The notes: generated by a model from the sequence alone, not told the origin. DNA of 64,000 nucleotides from Rubrivivax gelatinosus (GCF_016583785.1 NZ_NRRU01000001.1:1-64000); one strand, 5' to 3'; shown: positions 25,447 through 35,025, numbered from the stretch's first letter. Numbers and translations: made by a program.

Positions 25447-26063
25447 GCACGCGTCGCGGCGCGCTGTTGCTGCTGGCCGCCACGCCGCTGGTGCTGCGCG
25501 CCGAGCCGGTGCCGGCCATCGTGCAGCAGGTGCGCCAGCGCCTCGCCGAAGCGCCGGTGGTGCGCGGCGAGTTCGAGCAGCGCAAGACCGTCAAGGGCTT
25601 CCGCAACCCGCTGTTGTCGCGTGGCGACTTCCTCGTCGCGCGCGAACGCGGCGTGTTCTGGCACACACGCGAGCCCTTCGCGTCGACGCTGGTGCTGACG
25701 CGCGAGCGCCTGCTGGCGCGTGGTGCCGACGGCAGCGTCTCGACGCGGCTGGACGCGCGCGAGGAGCCGGGCCTGCGCTCGCTGAACGAGCTGCTGTTCG
25801 CGCTGATGGCCACCGACCTGGCGCTGCTGAACCAGCGCTTTCGCATCGCCGGCGAGCTGTCCGGCGCCGAGGGCTGGAAGCTGCAGCTGACACCGCGCGA
25901 CGCCGCCGTCGCGCAGTGGGTCGCCGGCATCGAACTCGAAGGCGAGCGCCACGTGCGCAGCGTGCGTGTCGCCGAGGCCCAGGGCGACCTCAGCCTGATC
26001 CGTTTCTCCGCCATCACCACGGCGAACGTGCTGACACGCGAGGAGGCGGCGCGTTTTGACTGA
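25443..26063 (+). CDS. APE cluster LolA-like outer-membrane lipid carrier (ApeL type)
   Basis: A 206-residue secreted protein with a short signal (RRGALLLLAATPLVLRA, cleavage near residue 20) and a LolA-like half-barrel: VVRGEFEQRKTVKGFRNPLL, GVFWHTREPF and FSAITTANV. Ordinary LolA carries lipoproteins across the periplasm; this cluster version probably carries the polyene lipid to the outer membrane with the MMPL protein next door. The start overlaps the thioesterase stop and the end overlaps the transporter start. Confidence 0.87.
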   Translation: MSTRRGALLLLAATPLVLRAEPVPAIVQQVRQRLAEAPVVRGEFEQRKTVKGFRNPLLSRGDFLVARERGVFWHTREPFASTLVLTRERLLARGADGSVSTRLDAREEPGLRSLNELLFALMATDLALLNQRFRIAGELSGAEGWKLQLTPRDAAVAQWVAGIELEGERHVRSVRVAEAQGDLSLIRFSAITTANVLTREEAARFD

Positions 26064-28416
26064 AGCCGCGACGCTCGCGACGGCGCGCCGCGGCGGCGCC
26101 TGGCCCTGGCTGGCGCTGCTGTGGCTGCTGGTCGTGCTCGCCGTGGCCGGGCACCAGTGGCGCTTCTGGCAAGAGGGCCGGCTTGACGCTGACGTGATGG
26201 CGCTGCTGCCGCAGGACGAACGTGCGCCCGAGGTCGGCCGCGCCACCGAGGCGCTGGCGGCGCAGGCCTCGCGCCAGGTCGTCGTGATGCTGGGTGCGGC
26301 CGACTGGGACGCCACCCGCCGCGCCGCCGCCGCCTGGCGCGCCACGCTCGCGGCGGGGCCGGCGCCGCTGAAACCGAGCACGCTCGGCGACACCCAGGCG
26401 CTGGGCGCGGCGCTGGACTTCTACCGCCCCTGGCGCGACCGGCTGCTGACGCCGGCACAGCGCGAACGCCTGGCCGCGACGCCGCCTGCAGCGCTGCAGC
26501 AGCAGGCGCTGGCAGCGCTGTTCCAGCCCTCGGCGGCGCCGCGGATGTCGGACTGGGTGGCCGACCCGCTCGGCCTGTGGCCGCAGTGGTGGGCCGAACG
26601 TGCCGGCCAGACCCGCGCCCGGCCGCGGGACGGCGAACTCTGGCTCGCCGCCGACGGCCGGCAGTGGCTGGTGCTGGGCTACGAGGTCGTCGGGCCGGCC
26701 TTCCGCATCGACGGCCGCGCCGACATCGGCGACGCGCTGGCCGGCGCCGAAGCCGCTGCGCGTGCTGCCGAGCCCTCGCTGCAGGTGCTGGCCGCCGGCG
26801 TGCCGCTGCACGCCGAAGCCGCCGCGGTGCAGGCCAATGCCGAGGTCAACACCATCGGCTGGGGCTCGCTGGCCGCGGTGCTGCTGCTGGTGTGGCTGGC
26901 GTTCCGCTCGCTGCGGCCCATCGTGCTGGTGGCGCTGTCGCTGCTGATCGGCGTCGCCGCGGCGCTGTCGCTGACCGCGCTCGTCTTCGGCAAGGTGCAC
27001 CTGCTGACGCTGGTCTTCGGCGCCAGCCTGGTCGGCGTCGCCGAGGACTACGGCATCCACTGGTTCGCGACGCGCCAGGGCCACCCCGGCACCGCACCGC
27101 GCACGCTGATGCGCCAGCTGCTGCCGGGCATGGTGCTGGCGCTGGCGACCAGCGTGCTCGCCTACGCGGCGCTGGCCATCGCGCCGTTCCCGGGGCTGCG
27201 CCAGATGGCGCTGTTCTCGGCCACCGGCCTGGTCGCCGCCTTCCTCACCGTCGCCTGCTGGTATCCGCTGCTGGACCGCTCACCGGTGCGCGCCAGCCGC
27301 TTCGCCGAGCGCATCGCCGCCAGCCTGGCGCCGTGGCCCCGGTTCCGGCGCTCGCGCACGCTGGCCGTCGCCGGCGTGGCGACGGCGCTGCTGGTCGGCG
27401 TCGGCCTGGCGCGGCTGCAGCCGGGCGACGACCTGCGCCAGCTGCAGGGCTCGCCGGCGCCGCTGGTCCAGGCGCAGCGTGAAGTCGGCCGGCTGCTCGG
27501 GCTGCCGAGCCCGGCGCAGTTCTTCCTCGTCCAGGCCGACAGCGCCGAAGAGCTGCTGCAGCGCGAGGAAGCGCTGACGGCGCGGCTGCAGCCGCTGCAG
27601 CAGGGCGGCCACCTGGGCGGCTGGAGCGCGCTGTCGGACTGGGTGCCCTCGGCCGCGCGCCAGGGCGCCGACGCCGCGCTGTCGGCGCACGTCGAAGGCT
27701 CGGTGCTGGCGGGCGTCAACACCGCGCTCGGCGAATCGCTGCAGCGGCCGGGCTTCGCCGCCGCGCCGCTGACGCTGGAGCGCTGGCTCGCGTCGCCGGT
27801 GTCGGCCGCGGCGCGTGCGCTCTGGCTCGGCGACACGATGGGGCGGCCGGCCAGCGTCGTGATGCTGCGCGGGCTGCACGACCCGGCGCAGCTGCCGGCG
27901 CTGGCGGCGGCAGCCGATGGGCTGCCGGGCGTGCGCTGGGTCGACAAGGCGGGCGAGTTCGGCGCGTTGCTGGGCCGCTACCGCGTCGCGATGAGCTGGC
28001 TGCTGGTGCTGGCGCACGCTGCCGTGTTCGCCGCGCTCTGGCTGCGCCTGGGCCGCGGCGCCTGGCGCGCCTGGCTGCCCACGCTGCTGGCCAGCGTGCT
28101 GACGCTGGCGTTGCTGGGCCTGGCCGGGCAGCCGGTGCAGCTCTTCAACGTGCTCGCGCTGCTGCTGCTGCTGGGCGTGGGCGTGGACTACGGCATTTTT
28201 CTCTTCGAGCACCAGGGCGACGGCTCGGCCTGGCTGGCGGTGGTGCTCGGCGCGGCCAGCACCTGGCTCAGCTTCGGCCTGCTGGCGCTGTCGGCGACAC
28301 CGGCGCTGCGCGCCTTCGGGTTGACGCTGCTGCTGGGCATCGGCCTGGTGTGGATGCTCGCGCCCTGCCTGCGCTGCATGCCGGCCGAACACACGACAAC
28401 AGGGAGTCCCACATGA
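26056..28416 (+). CDS. APE cluster MMPL/RND-like exporter (ApeM type)
   Basis: A 786-residue inner-membrane lipid exporter of the MMPL family with two repeats of six helices. The first block spans about residues 265-415 (GSLAAVLLLVWLAFRSLRP, FGASLVGVAEDYGIHWFATR) and the second about 640-775 (NVLALLLLLGVGVDYGIFLF); large periplasmic loops carry the rest. The Asp residues in the EDYGIHW and VDYGIFLF helices fit the proton-relay position. It would extract the polyene lipid from the inner membrane for the LolA-like carrier. The start is a TTG at 26056, overlapping the LolA-like gene. Confidence 0.9.
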   Translation: MTEAATLATARRGGAWPWLALLWLLVVLAVAGHQWRFWQEGRLDADVMALLPQDERAPEVGRATEALAAQASRQVVVMLGAADWDATRRAAAAWRATLAAGPAPLKPSTLGDTQALGAALDFYRPWRDRLLTPAQRERLAATPPAALQQQALAALFQPSAAPRMSDWVADPLGLWPQWWAERAGQTRARPRDGELWLAADGRQWLVLGYEVVGPAFRIDGRADIGDALAGAEAAARAAEPSLQVLAAGVPLHAEAAAVQANAEVNTIGWGSLAAVLLLVWLAFRSLRPIVLVALSLLIGVAAALSLTALVFGKVHLLTLVFGASLVGVAEDYGIHWFATRQGHPGTAPRTLMRQLLPGMVLALATSVLAYAALAIAPFPGLRQMALFSATGLVAAFLTVACWYPLLDRSPVRASRFAERIAASLAPWPRFRRSRTLAVAGVATALLVGVGLARLQPGDDLRQLQGSPAPLVQAQREVGRLLGLPSPAQFFLVQADSAEELLQREEALTARLQPLQQGGHLGGWSALSDWVPSAARQGADAALSAHVEGSVLAGVNTALGESLQRPGFAAAPLTLERWLASPVSAAARALWLGDTMGRPASVVMLRGLHDPAQLPALAAAADGLPGVRWVDKAGEFGALLGRYRVAMSWLLVLAHAAVFAALWLRLGRGAWRAWLPTLLASVLTLALLGLAGQPVQLFNVLALLLLLGVGVDYGIFLFEHQGDGSAWLAVVLGAASTWLSFGLLALSATPALRAFGLTLLLGIGLVWMLAPCLRCMPAEHTTTGSPT

Positions 28417-28841
28417 ATAAAGCCATCTTCGCCGTGCTGCCGGTGCTCGTGCTCGCCGGCTGCGCGATCCGCCAGCAGGTCCAGGCGGTGCCCGCCGACC
28501 TGCGCGAGCTCTGCGTCATCGAGAACCCCGGCGTGCGCCCGGGTTTCGTCAGCGAGCTGCGCAGCAGCCTGCAGGCGCGTGGTTACCGCGTGCGCATGCT
28601 GGCGCCGACGGCCAAACTCGACGAATGCCCGGTGACGGCGACCTACGCCGCGCGCTGGACCTGGGACCTGGCGCTGTACATGTCCTACGCCGAGATCCGC
28701 GTCTACCGCGACCTGCGCCAGATCGGCTCGGCCGTCTACGACTCGACTCGCGGCTCGGGCAACCCCGGCAAGTTCATCGACGCCGAAACCAAGATCCGCG
28801 AACTGGTGCAGCAGCTGTTCCCTGCGCCCGCCGGCGCCTGA
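28413..28841 (+). CDS. APE cluster small lipoprotein (Sbal_3080-like)
   Basis: A 142-residue lipoprotein with lipobox VLVLAGCAIRQQ (Cys near residue 17). The mature part has two further cysteines (ELCVIENPG, LDECPVTATY) and an aromatic-rich TWDLALYMSYAEIRVYRDLR. This appears to be the small lipoprotein seen in several aryl-polyene clusters (named after Sbal_3080 in databases, from memory). Its role is unknown; position after the MMPL gene suggests export. The start overlaps the MMPL stop (ATGA). Confidence 0.78.
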   Translation: MNKAIFAVLPVLVLAGCAIRQQVQAVPADLRELCVIENPGVRPGFVSELRSSLQARGYRVRMLAPTAKLDECPVTATYAARWTWDLALYMSYAEIRVYRDLRQIGSAVYDSTRGSGNPGKFIDAETKIRELVQQLFPAPAGA

Positions 28842-28845
28842 GCGC

Positions 28846-29925
28846 ATGCAGAACAAGACCTTCTCCCCCCCGGGCCAGCGAGCTTTCGCCGCCCGTTTCG
28901 AAGCCCAGAAGATCGCTTTCGGGCCGGTCGTGTTCCAGTGCGTGCACTACGCCTGGAAACGCGGCGTGCTGCAGGCGCTGGCCGACGCCGGCGAGGCCGG
29001 GCGCAGCGTCGACGAACTCGCCGCCACCGGCCGCTGGAGCGCCTACGCGCTGAAGGTCGTGCTCGAGTCCTGCCTGTCGGCCGGCGTCGTCGCGCTGGCC
29101 GAGGGCCGCTACCAGCTCGACAAGACCGGCTGGTGTGTGCTGAGCGACGAGATCACGCGCATCAACTTCGACTTCGTGCAGGACGTCTGCTATCAGGGCC
29201 TGTTCGATCTCGGGCGTTCGCTCGACGAGCAGCGCCCGCACGGGCTGAAGGCGCTGGGCGACTGGCCGACGCTGTACGAAGGCATGGCAACGCTGCCCGA
29301 GCCGGCACGTTCGAGCTGGTTCGCTTTCGACCACCACTACTCCGACACCTCGTTCCCCGAGATCCTGCCCGACGTGCTCGCGAGCGCGCCGCGGCGCGTG
29401 ATGGACATCGGCGCCAACACCGGCAAGTTCGCCTGCGCGCTGCTGGCCTACGACCCCAAGGTGCGCGTGCACCTCGTCGACCTGCCGCAGCAGCTGGCGC
29501 TGGCCGAGCCGCGCCTGATCGACGCCGGCGTGCGCGAACGCGCCAGCCTGCACGCGGTCGACATGCTGGATGCGACGCGCGCCTTTCCCGCCAACATGGA
29601 CCTGGTGTGGATGAGCCAGTTCCTCAGCTGCTTCAGCGAGCCGGTCATCGCCACCATCCTGGCGCGCGCCGCCGCCGCGCTGGCGCCGGGCGGGCAGCTG
29701 CTGATCCTGGACACGCTCTGGGACCGCCAGCGCTACGACATCGCCAGCTACTGCCTGATCAACACCTCGCCTTACTTCACCGCGATGGCCAGCGGCAACA
29801 GCAAGGTCTACGAGAGCGGCGACTACGTGCGCCTGGCCCAGGCCGCCGGCCTGCGCCTGCTGACCACACGCGACGGCATCGGCTACTGCCACTCGCTGCT
29901 GCGTTTCGTGCAGGACGAGGCATGA
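28846..29925 (+). CDS. APE cluster SAM-dependent methyltransferase (ApeB type)
   Basis: A 359-residue class I methyltransferase with an N-terminal winged-helix dimerisation part (ALKVVLESCLSAGVVALAEG) as in plant-type O-methyltransferases. The SAM-binding motif is VMDIGANTGKFACALLAYDP near residue 185, with LVDLPQQLALA as motif II. It probably methylates the aryl head group, a known decoration of aryl polyenes. ATG at 28846, 4 bp after the lipoprotein stop; end overlaps the next lipoprotein gene. Confidence 0.88.
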   Translation: MQNKTFSPPGQRAFAARFEAQKIAFGPVVFQCVHYAWKRGVLQALADAGEAGRSVDELAATGRWSAYALKVVLESCLSAGVVALAEGRYQLDKTGWCVLSDEITRINFDFVQDVCYQGLFDLGRSLDEQRPHGLKALGDWPTLYEGMATLPEPARSSWFAFDHHYSDTSFPEILPDVLASAPRRVMDIGANTGKFACALLAYDPKVRVHLVDLPQQLALAEPRLIDAGVRERASLHAVDMLDATRAFPANMDLVWMSQFLSCFSEPVIATILARAAAALAPGGQLLILDTLWDRQRYDIASYCLINTSPYFTAMASGNSKVYESGDYVRLAQAAGLRLLTTRDGIGYCHSLLRFVQDEA

Positions 29926-30476
29926 GACGCCTCGGCGCCATCGTCGCCACAGCCGCCGTGTTGGCCGGCTGCGCCACGGCCCCGGCGCCCGCGCCGCTGC
30001 CCGAAGCGCCGCTGCTGCGCCTGGCGCCGGCGGCGCTGGGCCGCAGCCTGAACCAGCAGCAGCAGATCAGCGTCAGTGCGCCGGGCCGGGCGCCGCAGCG
30101 CGCCGAGCTGCTGCTCGAAGCCGACGCCCAGGCCGTGCGGCTGGCGGTCTTCGGCCTGGGCCAGACCGCCGCGCGCCTGGAATGGGACGGCCGGGAACTG
30201 CGCCAGCAGCGCGCGCCGTGGTGGCCGGCGGCGGTGTCGGGCGAACGCATCCTGAGCGAGCTGCAGCTCGCGCTCTGGCCGGCCGACGCGGTGCGCGCCG
30301 CGCTGCCCGCCGGCTGGACGCTGCAGGTCGGCGCCGACGGCCGCCGCCTGTTGTGGGCCGACCGGCCGGTGATGACGATCCGCCACGAAGCGCCCGGCCG
30401 CACCGAACTGGTCAACGAACGCGACGGCTACCGCCTGCTGATCGAAGCGCAGGACCTCGAGGAGGCGCGGCCGTGA
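29922..30476 (+). CDS. APE cluster DUF3261 lipoprotein (ApeN type)
   Basis: A 184-residue lipoprotein with lipobox AAVLAGCATAPAP (Cys near residue 17), a Pro/Ala-rich spacer, then a domain with GRAPQRAELLLEAD, RLAVFGLGQTAARLEWDG and LQLALWPADAVRAALP, typical of DUF3261. It resembles outer-membrane receivers such as LolB in general plan, and it may insert the polyene lipid delivered by the LolA-like protein (inference). Overlaps both neighbours by 4 bp. Confidence 0.82.
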   Translation: MRRLGAIVATAAVLAGCATAPAPAPLPEAPLLRLAPAALGRSLNQQQQISVSAPGRAPQRAELLLEADAQAVRLAVFGLGQTAARLEWDGRELRQQRAPWWPAAVSGERILSELQLALWPADAVRAALPAGWTLQVGADGRRLLWADRPVMTIRHEAPGRTELVNERDGYRLLIEAQDLEEARP

Positions 30477-31657
30477 GCGCGGTCTACCTGAACGCCGTCG
30501 GTGTCGTCTGCGCGCTGGGCTCCGGGCCCGATGCGCTGCGGGCCGCGCTGGCGGCGCCGCCCGAGGACTCGCTCGTCTTCAGCGACGCCTGCTCGCCCGG
30601 GCGCGTGCTGCCGCTGGGCCGGGTGCGCACGCCGCTGCCGGCGCTGCCGCCCGAGTGGCCGGCGCCGCTGCACAGCCGCAACAACGCGCTCGCGGCCGCC
30701 GCGCTGGAGCCGCTGCGGGCGCCGGTGCAGGCGCTGCTGGACCGTTACGGCCCGACGCGGGTCGCGGCCGTGGTCGGCACCAGCGCCGCCGGTGTCGCCG
30801 AAGGCGAAGCGGCGATGCGTCTGCGCCAGCGAGACGGCGCCTGGCCCGCGGGCTTCCACTACGGCCAGATGGAGATGGGCGGCGCGGCGGCTGGCGTCGC
30901 GCGTGCGCTCGGCCTGCGCGGGCCGGCCTACGGCATCTCGACCGCCTGCTCGTCGGGCGCCAAGGCGCTGGCCGCGGGCGCGCGGCTGCTGCGTGCCGGG
31001 ATCGCCGACGCCGTCGTCGCCGGCGGCGTCGACGCGCTCGGCGGGCTCACGGTGGCCGGTTTCAGCGCGCTCGACTCGGTGTCGGCGACGCGCTGCAACC
31101 CGATGTCGGCGAAGCGCTGCGGCATCAACCTGGGCGAAGGCGCGGCGCTGTTCCTGATGACACGCGACGAGGGCCCGGTGCGCCTGGCCGGCTGGGGCGA
31201 GACCGGCGACGCCCACCACATGTCGGCGCCCGATCCCAGCGGCCGCGGCGCCGCCGACGCGATGCGCCTGGCGCTGGCGCGTGCCGGCGTCGGCCCCGGG
31301 GTCGTCGACTACCTGAACCTGCACGGCACCGCGACGCCGCAGAACGACGCGATGGAAAGCCGCGCGGTCGCCGAGGTTCTGGGGCTGGAGCTGCCGGCGA
31401 GCTCGACGAAACCGCTGACCGGCCATGCACTCGCCGCCGCCGGCGCCGTCGAGGCCGCGATCGCCTGGGTGACGCTGGCCGGCAACCCCGCCGGCCACTT
31501 GCCGCCGCATCTGTGGGACGGCGAGCGTGATGCGGCGCTGCCGCCGCTGGCGCTGGTGGCGCCGGGCCAGGCGCTGGGCCGGGCGCCGCGCTGGATCATG
31601 AGCAACTCGTTCGCGTTCGGCGGCAGCAATGCCGCGCTGCTGTTCGCCGGAGCCTGA
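30473..31657 (+). CDS. APE cluster beta-ketoacyl-ACP synthase (ApeO type)
   Basis: A full-length ketosynthase of 394 residues that extends the polyene by malonyl condensation. The Cys-His-His triad is complete: STACSSGAKALAAG near 160, YLNLHGTATPQNDAME near 280, and KPLTGHALAAAGAVEA near 317. The GTG start at 30473 overlaps the DUF3261 stop. It is one of two full ketosynthases here; one is expected to pair with the short chain-length factor at the cluster start. Confidence 0.92.
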   Translation: MSAVYLNAVGVVCALGSGPDALRAALAAPPEDSLVFSDACSPGRVLPLGRVRTPLPALPPEWPAPLHSRNNALAAAALEPLRAPVQALLDRYGPTRVAAVVGTSAAGVAEGEAAMRLRQRDGAWPAGFHYGQMEMGGAAAGVARALGLRGPAYGISTACSSGAKALAAGARLLRAGIADAVVAGGVDALGGLTVAGFSALDSVSATRCNPMSAKRCGINLGEGAALFLMTRDEGPVRLAGWGETGDAHHMSAPDPSGRGAADAMRLALARAGVGPGVVDYLNLHGTATPQNDAMESRAVAEVLGLELPASSTKPLTGHALAAAGAVEAAIAWVTLAGNPAGHLPPHLWDGERDAALPPLALVAPGQALGRAPRWIMSNSFAFGGSNAALLFAGA

Positions 31658-31659
31658 GC

Positions 31660-32133
31660 ATGGAGACGCGCATCGAAGGAACGGCCGTCGAAGCCTGGGT
31701 GCCGCACCGCGGCGAGATGCGGCTGCTCGACCGGCTGCTCGAACTCGACGACCAGCACGCGCTGGCCGAGGTCGACGTGCCGCTGGACGGGTTGTTCGTG
31801 CAGGACGGTGGCGTGCCGGCCTGGGTGGGCCTGGAATACATGGCGCAGACGGTCGCGGCCTGGGCCGGCGCGCGCGCCCGCCGCGCCGGCGGCCAGCCGC
31901 GCATCGGCTTCCTGCTCGGCAGCCGGCGCTACAGCGCACGCTGCGGCGCCTTCGCCGCCGGCAGCACGCTGCGCATCAGCGTGCGCTGCGAGCTGGTGGC
32001 CGACAACGGCCTGGGCCAGTTCGACTGCCGCATCACCACGCCCGACGGCGAAGAGCTCGCCAGCGCACTGGTGTCGGTCTACGAGACGGCGCCCGAAGCG
32101 CCGCCAGGAGGGGCCGCGCCCGCGGCCCGCTGA
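31660..32133 (+). CDS. APE cluster 3-hydroxyacyl-ACP dehydratase (ApeP type)
   Basis: A 157-residue hot-dog dehydratase. Recognisable parts are VPHRGEMRLLDRLLELDD, with the catalytic-type His near residue 16, and WVGLEYMAQTVAAWAG. With the FabZ-like domain fused to the ligase this is the second dehydratase of the cluster, matching the two-dehydratase (ApeI/ApeP) plan needed to leave conjugated double bonds. It begins 2 bp after the ketosynthase stop. Confidence 0.88.
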   Translation: METRIEGTAVEAWVPHRGEMRLLDRLLELDDQHALAEVDVPLDGLFVQDGGVPAWVGLEYMAQTVAAWAGARARRAGGQPRIGFLLGSRRYSARCGAFAAGSTLRISVRCELVADNGLGQFDCRITTPDGEELASALVSVYETAPEAPPGGAAPAAR

Positions 32134-32146
32134 GGGAGAGGAACGA

Positions 32147-32893
32147 ATGAACGAACAACACGAGAACGGCCGCTGCGTGCTGGTGACGGGTTCGAGCCGC
32201 GGCATCGGCCGCGCGATCGTGCTGCGCCTGGCGCGCGAGGGCTACCAGGTCGTGGTCCACGGCCGCAGCCCGGGTGCCGCCGCCGACGAGACGCTGGCGG
32301 CCGTGCGCGCGCTCGGCGCCGACGCGCGGCTGCTGTGTTTCGACGTCGCCGACCGCGCCGCCGCGGCCGCCGCGCTGGCTGCCGACGTCGAGGCCCACGG
32401 CGCGCCCTACGGCGTGGTCTGCAACGCCGGCATCGCGCGCGACAACGCCTTCCCGGCGATGAGCGGCGAAGACTGGGACAGCGTCATCCACACCAACCTC
32501 GACGCCTTCTACAACGTGCTCAACCCGCTGGTGATGCCGATGGTGCGGCGGCGCCGGCCCGGGCGCATCGTCACGCTGTCCTCGGTCTCGGGACTGATGG
32601 GCAACCGCGGCCAGACCAACTACAGCGCCGCCAAGGCCGGAATCATCGGCGCCACCAAGGCGCTGGCGGTGGAACTCGCCAAGCGTGAGATCACCGTCAA
32701 CTGCGTCGCGCCCGGGCTCATCGACACTGAGATGCTGCCGCCCGAGGTGCTGGACGAAGCGATGAAGCTGGTGCCGCTGCGGCGTCTGGGCCGCCCGGAG
32801 GAGGTGGCCGCGCTCGTGGCCTTCCTGATGGGCGGCGACGCCGGCTATGTCACGCGGCAGGTGATCTCGGTGAACGGGGGGATGGTGGGATGA
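32147..32893 (+). CDS. APE cluster 3-oxoacyl-ACP reductase (ApeQ type, FabG family)
   Basis: A 248-residue short-chain dehydrogenase. Cofactor motif VLVTGSSRGIGRAIVLRL, NAG motif VVCNAGIARDN, catalytic Ser/Tyr/Lys in IVTLSSVSGLMGN and QTNYSAAKAGIIG. It reduces the 3-keto intermediate with NADPH during polyene extension. GGGAGAGGAA ribosome-binding site before the ATG at 32147. Overlaps the next ketosynthase gene by 4 bp. Confidence 0.92.
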   Translation: MNEQHENGRCVLVTGSSRGIGRAIVLRLAREGYQVVVHGRSPGAAADETLAAVRALGADARLLCFDVADRAAAAAALAADVEAHGAPYGVVCNAGIARDNAFPAMSGEDWDSVIHTNLDAFYNVLNPLVMPMVRRRRPGRIVTLSSVSGLMGNRGQTNYSAAKAGIIGATKALAVELAKREITVNCVAPGLIDTEMLPPEVLDEAMKLVPLRRLGRPEEVAALVAFLMGGDAGYVTRQVISVNGGMVG

Positions 32894-34119
32894 AACGCGT
32901 CGTCGTCACGGGCTTCGGTGCCCTGAGCCCGCTGGGGCACGACTGGCCGACGGTGCAGGCGCGGCTGCGCGCGCGCCGCAACGCCGTGCAGCGCATGCAC
33001 GAGTGGGACGTCTACGAAGGCCTGCACACGCGGCTGGGCGCGCCTGCGGCGCCGTTCGATCTGCCGCCGCTCTACAACCGCAAGACCACGCGCAGCATGG
33101 GCCGGGTGGCGCTGATGGCCACGCGCGCGAGCGAAGTCGCGCTGCGCGACGCCGGGCTGATCGACGACCCGCTGGTGCGCAGCGGGCGCCTGGGCATCTC
33201 CTACGGCTCGTCGGCTGGCACGCCAGCGGCCGTCGGCGACTTCGGCCGCATGATCAAGGACAAGACCACCGAAGGCATCACCGCGAGCACCTACATCAAG
33301 ATGATGTCGCACACCGCGGCGGTGAACATCGGCGTCTTCTTCGGCATCACCGGGCGCATCGTCACCACCAGCAGCGCCTGCACCTCGGGCAGCCAGGGCA
33401 TCGGCTACGCCTACGAGGCCATCCGCGCCGGGCGCCAGCTGGCGATGCTGGCCGGCGGTGCCGAGGAGCTGGATGCGACCGAGGCCGCGGTCTTCGACAC
33501 CTTGTTCGCCACCAGCGTGCGCAACGACACGCCCGAGCTGACGCCGCGCCCCTTCGACACCGCTCGCGACGGCCTGGTGCTGGGCGAGGGCGCCGGCACG
33601 CTGGTGCTGGAGGAGCTGGAGCACGCCCGCGCGCGCGGCGCACGCATCCACGCCGAGATCCTGGGCTTCGGCACCAACAGCGACGGCACCCACGTCACCC
33701 AGCCGCAGCCGGCGACGATGGCGCAGGCGATGCGCCTGGCGCTCGAGGACGCCGGGCTGCCGCCCGAGGCCATCGGCTACGTCAACGCCCACGGCACCGC
33801 CACCGAACACGGCGACGTCGCCGAGTCGGCGGCCACGCGCGAGGTGCTGGGCGAGCGCGTGCCGATCAGCTCGCTCAAGAGCTACATGGGCCACACGCTG
33901 GGCGCCTGCGGTGCGCTCGAAGCCTGGCTGACGATCGAGATGATGCGCGCCGGCTGGTTCGCGCCGACGCTGAACCTGGAGCAGCCCGACGCGCGCTGCG
34001 CGCCGCTGGACTACATCGTCGGCGACGGCCGCGAGCTGCAGACCGAGATCGTGATGAGCAACAACTTCGCGTTCGGCGGCATCAACACGTCCCTGATATT
34101 CCGGCGCTGGCCGGACTAA
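32890..34119 (+). CDS. APE cluster beta-ketoacyl-ACP synthase II-like (ApeR type)
   Basis: A 409-residue FabF-like ketosynthase with complete Cys-His-His residues: [16 protein letters not shown] near 163, [16 protein letters not shown] near 298, and [16 protein letters not shown] near 333. It resembles FabF more than the first ketosynthase does and may start chains or build the partner fatty chain. The start overlaps the reductase gene; the next gene has its own GAGGAGGA site. Confidence 0.92.
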   Translation: MKRVVVTGFGALSPLGHDWPTVQARLRARRNAVQRMHEWDVYEGLHTRLGAPAAPFDLPPLYNRKTTRSMGRVALMATRASEVALRDAGLIDDPLVRSGRLGISYGSSAGTPAAVGDFGRMIKDKTTEGITASTYIKMMSHTAAVNIGVFFGITGRIVTTSSACTSGSQGIGYAYEAIRAGRQLAMLAGGAEELDATEAAVFDTLFATSVRNDTPELTPRPFDTARDGLVLGEGAGTLVLEELEHARARGARIHAEILGFGTNSDGTHVTQPQPATMAQAMRLALEDAGLPPEAIGYVNAHGTATEHGDVAESAATREVLGERVPISSLKSYMGHTLGACGALEAWLTIEMMRAGWFAPTLNLEQPDARCAPLDYIVGDGRELQTEIVMSNNFAFGGINTSLIFRRWPD

Positions 34120-34138
34120 CCCGAGGAGGAACCCGAGC

Positions 34139-34549
34139 ATGAAAACCAAACAATGGGCGCTCGCCCTGATCCTGACCGCGGCGATGGGCGCGGCGACCGC
34201 ACGCAGCGTGCCGCTGGTCGAACCCGAGCGCGTGCTGCTGCCGACGACGGCGCAGACGCAGGCCCCGCGCAGCGCCGACAGCGTGCGCGCGGCCATCATC
34301 AGCGGCGCCCAGTCGCTGGGCTGGGTCGTCCTCAAGGACGAGCCGGGCAAGCTGCAGCTCAAGTACAACAAGCAGAACAAGCACGAGGTCGTGATCGACG
34401 CGATCTACGACGCCGAGGGCTACCAGCTGAAGTACGTCTCCAGCATCAACATGAACTACTCGGGGCTCGACACCGGCGCCGAGATCCACCCGGGCTACAA
34501 CCGCTGGATCGCCAACCTGATCAAGACCATCGGCCTGGTGTCCCAGTGA
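34139..34549 (+). CDS. APE-associated secreted protein of unknown function
   Basis: A 136-residue protein with a Sec signal (KTKQWALALILTAAMGAATA). The mature part looks like a small alpha/beta domain (ISGAQSLGWVVLKDEPGKLQ, QNKHEVVIDAIYDAEGYQLK, SSINMNYSG, HPGYNRWIANLIKTI). I recognise small secreted proteins like this at the ends of aryl-polyene clusters but no function. A strong GAGGAGGA site precedes the ATG at 34139, one of few cluster genes not overlapping its neighbour, so expression may differ. Confidence 0.78.
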   Translation: MKTKQWALALILTAAMGAATARSVPLVEPERVLLPTTAQTQAPRSADSVRAAIISGAQSLGWVVLKDEPGKLQLKYNKQNKHEVVIDAIYDAEGYQLKYVSSINMNYSGLDTGAEIHPGYNRWIANLIKTIGLVSQ

Positions 34550-34587
34550 TCCGGCTGCGTGTACAACCGACCAGAAGAACCATCGTG

Positions 34588-35025
34588 ATGAAGAAACTGC
34601 TGCTGACTGCGGTGCTCGCCGCCTGCGCCGCCACGCCTGCGCTGGCGCGCGACACCGAGCACAAGCTGTCGCTGGAAGACGTGCTGGCGATGCCCGAAGC
34701 CCAGGGCAAGCTCGACGGCTCGGTCAAGTTCTATCTCAAGGGGCAGAAGACGCCCAAGGTGCTGGAACGCAAGGGCGAGGGCGTCTCCAACCGCAAGACC
34801 AACGCCTTCAACAAGACCGACCTCGACGCCTGCCGTTGGACGGCGCTGTCGGTGCTGATGGCCTTCCAGGAGTCGGCCAAACGCGCCGGTGCCAACGCCG
34901 TCGTCGACATCGTCAGCTACTACAAGAAGGACACGGAAGCGAGCGCGACCGATTTCGAGTGCCACGCCGGTGCCTTCGTCGCGGCCGTCGCCCTCAAGGG
35001 CACCTACGCCAAGGTTGCCGACTGA
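34588..35025 (+). CDS. APE-associated secreted YbjQ-like domain protein
   Basis: A 145-residue protein with signal peptide (KKLLLTAVLAACAATPALA). Its C-terminal part has SAKRAGANAVVDIVSYYKK, reminiscent of the GANAVV segment of YbjQ/dodecin-like small barrels. Two cysteines (DACRWTA, FECHAGAF) may form a disulfide. Homologues are often misnamed as excinuclease fragments in aryl-polyene clusters (from memory). Function unknown. The ATG at 34588 is preceded directly by an in-frame GTG. The stop overlaps the presumed CTG start of the transferase gene. Confidence 0.75.
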   Translation: MKKLLLTAVLAACAATPALARDTEHKLSLEDVLAMPEAQGKLDGSVKFYLKGQKTPKVLERKGEGVSNRKTNAFNKTDLDACRWTALSVLMAFQESAKRAGANAVVDIVSYYKKDTEASATDFECHAGAFVAAVALKGTYAKVAD

